Shown: positions 5,961 through 7,778 of the stretch, piece by piece | How positions within the stretch are numbered: position 1 is the first letter of the stretch | How the letters are laid out: every line of letters begins with the position of its first letter | From: Deinococcus sp. | GTDB taxonomy: Bacteria; Deinococcota; Deinococci; JACQHA01 | Assembly: GCA_016199255.1 (NCBI GenBank) | Contig: JACQHA010000021.1 | Span: forward strand, 1-7,778 | Direction: 5' to 3' | DNA length: 7,778 nt | Position numbers and translations under genes: made by a program | Notes under the pieces: model-generated | What the model was told of the DNA's origin: nothing | Databases searched by the model: none | What the model saw: the letters and a program-made list of their open reading frames with translations, nothing else

Positions 5961-6464
5961 CTAGGGGGCCTGCTCTGCCAGGATGGGGGTCGTAATGGTG
6001 TCGCCCTCAAAGGTGATAGTCATAGGCGCGAATAGGTCAAACGCCGCCGGCAGATAAATCAGCAAGGTCAACAGCTCCTCGGGACGCCCCGAGCGCCCTA
6101 CGGTGAACCGCCGCACCTTCAGGGTGGGCAGGTCGACCTCCAGCACCTGGCTCTCCCACGATACCACCTGATTGAGCTCCCCCTGGGAGAAACTGAGCAC
6201 CTGGCGGCCCAGCTGGGGCGGGATCGGCACCGCCTTCACGAAAAGCGCCCCAGAAAGCAGATGGCCCCGCTCGGGAAACAGATCGGCTGGCAGCAGGTCA
6301 AACAGCCCCTGCTCCTGGCGGTTGGCGCTGAGCACCAGGGTAAACTCCGGGGTGTCAAGCTGGATCAGCCGGTTGCCAGCCTCACTGGTGGTGACCTCGG
6401 CCCCCAGGGCCCAGGAAACCACTAGCCCCCACACGAGAGCACTACAGGTACGGGTCACTTTCAT
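5961..6464 (-). CDS. Secreted hypothetical protein with Sec signal peptide
   Basis: I do not recognise this 167-residue protein. It begins with a typical signal peptide: basic MKVTR, a hydrophobic core at about 8-19 and a probable cleavage after ALGA (residue 22). No Cys at the cleavage site suggests it is not a lipoprotein. The mature part of about 145 residues contains alternating hydrophobic stretches (for example FTLVLSANR and RQVLSFSQGEL), consistent with a beta-rich domain, and has no Cys after the signal peptide. No catalytic motif or repeat is visible. The ATG at 6464 follows a GAGAG sequence that lies very close to it. A good leftward promoter sits about 40 bases upstream (6503-6532), and the epimerase gene follows after 32 bases counted from stop codon to start codon inclusive gaps of about 20 bases, so the pair probably forms an operon. 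Confidence 0.72.
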   Translation of the reverse strand: MKVTRTCSALVWGLVVSWALGAEVTTSEAGNRLIQLDTPEFTLVLSANRQEQGLFDLLPADLFPERGHLLSGALFVKAVPIPPQLGRQVLSFSQGELNQVVSWESQVLEVDLPTLKVRRFTVGRSGRPEELLTLLIYLPAAFDLFAPMTITFEGDTITTPILAEQAP

Positions 6465-6502
6465 ATCTCTCAGCCAGCTGCCCTGGCACCAGCCACTGCC
6501 AA

Positions 6503-6532
6503 ATAGTACGTACCCCGGGGCCCAGCTGGCAA
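6503..6532 (-). promoter_or_regulatory. Leftward promoter of the secreted-protein/epimerase operon
   Basis: On the minus strand TTGCCA (6532-6527) is followed after 18 bases by TACTAT (6508-6503), each matching sigma-70-type consensus at four of six positions. This predicts a start near 6496 and a leader of about 30 bases before the ATG at 6464. The AT-rich -10 stands out in a GC-rich surround and the spacing to the gene is normal, so this is the most credible promoter in the window. Confidence 0.5.
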
Positions 6533-6546
6533 GGGAGCGCTAGCTA

Positions 6547-6570
6547 CCCCACCCCCAGAGGGGGAGGGGG
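6547..6570. repeat. C-tract/G-tract hairpin in the divergent region
   Basis: CCCCACCCCC (6547-6556), an AGA loop and GGGGGAGGGGG (6560-6570) form a nine-pair stem with one internal A-A mismatch, followed by CTTTA on the plus strand. It lies upstream of the leftward promoter and about 130 bases before the metal-transport operon. No gene runs into it that would need a terminator. It could insulate the two divergent units, act in a leader RNA of the transport operon, or be an unusual DNA structure. The sequence shows the symmetry but not which role applies. Confidence 0.4.
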
Positions 6571-6578
6571 CTTTACTC

Positions 6579-6586
6579 CTCGCGAG
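6579..6586. repeat. CTCGCGAG palindrome upstream of metal importer
   Basis: A perfect 8-base palindrome nine bases after the C/G hairpin. A metal-responsive repressor (Zur, MntR or DtxR type) would be expected to bind somewhere in this region, since the downstream operon encodes a metal importer. However, this site does not match the AT-rich operators known for those regulators, and eight bases is short. I record it only as a candidate. Confidence 0.15.
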
Positions 6587-6667
6587 TTCTACGGCACTCT
6601 ACACTGGGCATTGGTCTCAGAGCGGCCACGAGTCTCCCCCGCACATCACCAGCACTCTCCAGGGCAG

Positions 6668-6696
6668 CTCAAGACCTAGCAGCTCACTTGAGGAGG
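6668..6696 (+). promoter_or_regulatory. Strong Shine-Dalgarno with overlapping hairpin
   Basis: AGGAGG (6691-6696) is the best ribosome site in the window and lies six bases before the GTG at 6703. This fixes the start of the metal-binding protein and rules out the in-frame TTG at 6688, which lies upstream of the site. CTCAAG (6668-6673) is complementary to CTTGAG (6687-6692) across a 13-base loop, so a six-pair stem could cover the first bases of the site. Regulation by that stem is only a possibility. Confidence 0.5.
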
Positions 6697-6702
6697 TCAT
6701 TG

Positions 6703-7638
6703 GTGTCCTCTGGCCAGCTACTACGCATGATCATCATCGGGACATTACTGGCCGTGCTGGGCAGCGCGCCAGTCTTCTCTAGCCAGGCTTCCCCACTAGT
6801 GGTAGCCACTTTTTTCCCGGTGTTCGACTTTGCCCGCCGCATCGGCGAGGGGCGCGCCCAGGTGCAAATCTTGGTGAGGGCTGGCCTGGAACCCCACGAC
6901 TTTGAGCCCACAGTGCAGGATGTGGAAACTATAGCTGCCGCGGCGCTGTTTATCTACCACGGGTCGGGGATAGAGAACCCCTGGGTGGACCCGCTGCTCC
7001 AAGCCGGCACCCTGGACCCGGCGCGGCAGGTGATTGTGGAGACCACTCGTGGCTTAAGAAAAGATGGGCTGCTGCTTGCTGCTCCTGAGCCTGATGCTGC
7101 TGTACTGCGCAGCGATCCCCACCTGTGGCTCGACCCAGTGCTGGCCCAGGAGCTGGTGAACGCTACGGAGAACGGCTTCATTGCCCTGGACCCGGCGGGG
7201 CGGGAGAGCTATGAGGATCACGCCCGGGCCCTCCGCCGGGAACTGGCGCAATTAGACAGTGAGATTCGCCAGGCCCTGGCAAGCTGCCAGCGCCAGGAGC
7301 TGGTGATCTCGCACCGCTTTCTGGACTATTTTGCCGAGCGCTACGGCTTAACCGTGGTGGCAGCAGCTGGGCTGGAGCCAGCCGAGCCCACTATTGAGCA
7401 GCTGGAGTCAGTCATCGCCTTTGCCCGGCAGCGCCGCCTGCGCTTTGTGTTTGCCGAGACCCTCCTAGAGGCAGAGCTGACCGGGGTGCAGACTGTGGCC
7501 GACGTAGTGGGAGCCCAGGTGCTCACCCTCAGCTCCCTGGAAGGCTTGCGGCCCGAGGAGCAGGCCCGGGGGGCCGATTATTTTGCCGTGATGCGCCAGA
7601 ACCTGCAGCACTTGCGCATAGGATTAGAGTGTTCATGA
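6703..7638 (+). CDS. Metal (zinc/manganese) ABC transporter substrate-binding protein, ZnuA-like
   Basis: A 311-residue cluster A-I (ZnuA/MntA/TroA-type) periplasmic protein that captures a divalent metal and hands it to the membrane permease. The start is GTG 6703, preceded by AGGAGG. A signal peptide covers about residues 1-29, with likely cleavage after SQA and no lipobox Cys. Family motifs follow in order: VVATFFPVFDFARRI (33-47), EPHDFEP with metal ligand H65, DPHLWLDP with H140, ISHRFLDYFAERYGL with H204, then FAETLLEAEL with E252. The His-rich loop often seen in zinc-specific ZnuA between the first and second ligands is absent. The usual Asp-Ser/Pro-Leu segment near the C-terminus reads LTLSSLEG (274-281), without the Asp, so the fourth ligand is uncertain. 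The stop overlaps the ATPase start (ATGA), confirming an operon. Zinc is likely, but manganese or iron cannot be excluded. Confidence 0.9.
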   Translation: MSSGQLLRMIIIGTLLAVLGSAPVFSSQASPLVVATFFPVFDFARRIGEGRAQVQILVRAGLEPHDFEPTVQDVETIAAAALFIYHGSGIENPWVDPLLQAGTLDPARQVIVETTRGLRKDGLLLAAPEPDAAVLRSDPHLWLDPVLAQELVNATENGFIALDPAGRESYEDHARALRRELAQLDSEIRQALASCQRQELVISHRFLDYFAERYGLTVVAAAGLEPAEPTIEQLESVIAFARQRRLRFVFAETLLEAELTGVQTVADVVGAQVLTLSSLEGLRPEEQARGADYFAVMRQNLQHLRIGLECS

Positions 7639-7778
7639 AAACCCCTCTGGTGGAACTGCGCCAGGTCTCCTACTCCTACAACCAGCACTGGGCGCTGCAC
7701 CACATCAGCCTGGAGATCCAGGGGGGGGAGTACGTGGGGCTGATTGGGCCCAACGGCGGCGGCAAGACCACGCTGCTG
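7635..7778 (+). CDS. Metal ABC transporter ATP-binding protein (partial, 5' end)
   Basis: The first 48 codons of an ABC ATPase, cut by the right edge of the window. The opening VELRQVSYSYN is the usual first strand, with Y15 or the nearby aromatics as the A-loop candidate. The Walker A loop GPNGGGKTT (residues 38-46) has Gly where most relatives have Ala, a common variant. Its position directly behind the metal-binding protein, with a four-base ATGA overlap, marks it as the energising subunit (ZnuC/MntB type) of the importer. A permease gene is expected downstream, outside the window. A run of eight G lies at 7721-7728. Confidence 0.9.
   Translation, partial: MKTPLVELRQVSYSYNQHWALHHISLEIQGGEYVGLIGPNGGGKTTLL

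Noticed and set aside
6688..6702. TTG start for the metal-binding protein
   Set aside because: It lies upstream of the AGGAGG ribosome site; GTG 6703 is correctly spaced after it.
1..7778. CTAG tetranucleotides throughout
   Set aside because: By rough hand count they are about as common as base composition predicts, so there is no avoidance or enrichment to report beyond a hint that the host is not an enteric-type genome.

Overview
The window comes from a GC-rich bacterial chromosome with very compact coding. Genes overlap by 4 or 14 bases, GTG starts are used, and opposing genes touch or overlap. The phylum cannot be told from the sequence alone. The metal-binding protein and one hypothetical protein carry Sec-type signal peptides without a lipobox cysteine. 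This fits a diderm with a periplasm better than a typical Gram-positive, but that is inference. I see no tRNA, rRNA, CRISPR array, insertion sequence or phage gene.

Layout. Bases 1-331 hold no convincing gene. There is a possible leftward promoter near the left edge and two short inverted repeats. Bases 332-3361 are a tightly coupled rightward three-gene unit: a small SCP2-like lipid-binding protein, a VAO/4-cresol-dehydrogenase-type FAD oxidoreductase, and a PLP enzyme of the ACC deaminase/D-cysteine desulfhydrase family. The PLP gene has an unusual C-terminal tail that runs over the 3' end of the next, opposite gene.

Bases 3285-3833 (minus) encode a small HExxH putative zinc metallopeptidase-like protein. 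It is back-to-back with an M28-type zinc peptidase (3832-4986, plus) that carries four predicted membrane helices. The two best start codons share the palindrome CATG, so there is no intergenic space between these divergent genes. The M28 gene converges on a minus-strand pair read from right to left: a secreted hypothetical protein (6464 to 5961), then an extended SDR/NAD-dependent epimerase (5940 to 4996).

Bases 6465-6702 are a divergent regulatory region. It contains a plausible leftward promoter, a C-rich/G-rich hairpin, a small palindrome and a strong Shine-Dalgarno. To its right a zinc/manganese ABC importer operon starts: the periplasmic binding protein (6703-7638), then the ATPase (from 7635), cut by the window edge just after Walker A.

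The metal importer is the only part whose biology is clear. The SCP2-FAD-PLP unit looks like a small pathway acting on a hydrophobic or aromatic substrate and an amino acid, but no substrate can be named. I did not find a demonstrable new system. The most unusual structures are the CATG-shared divergent start between two putative zinc hydrolases, the membrane helices between M28 catalytic motifs, and the extended antisense-overlapping tail of the PLP enzyme.
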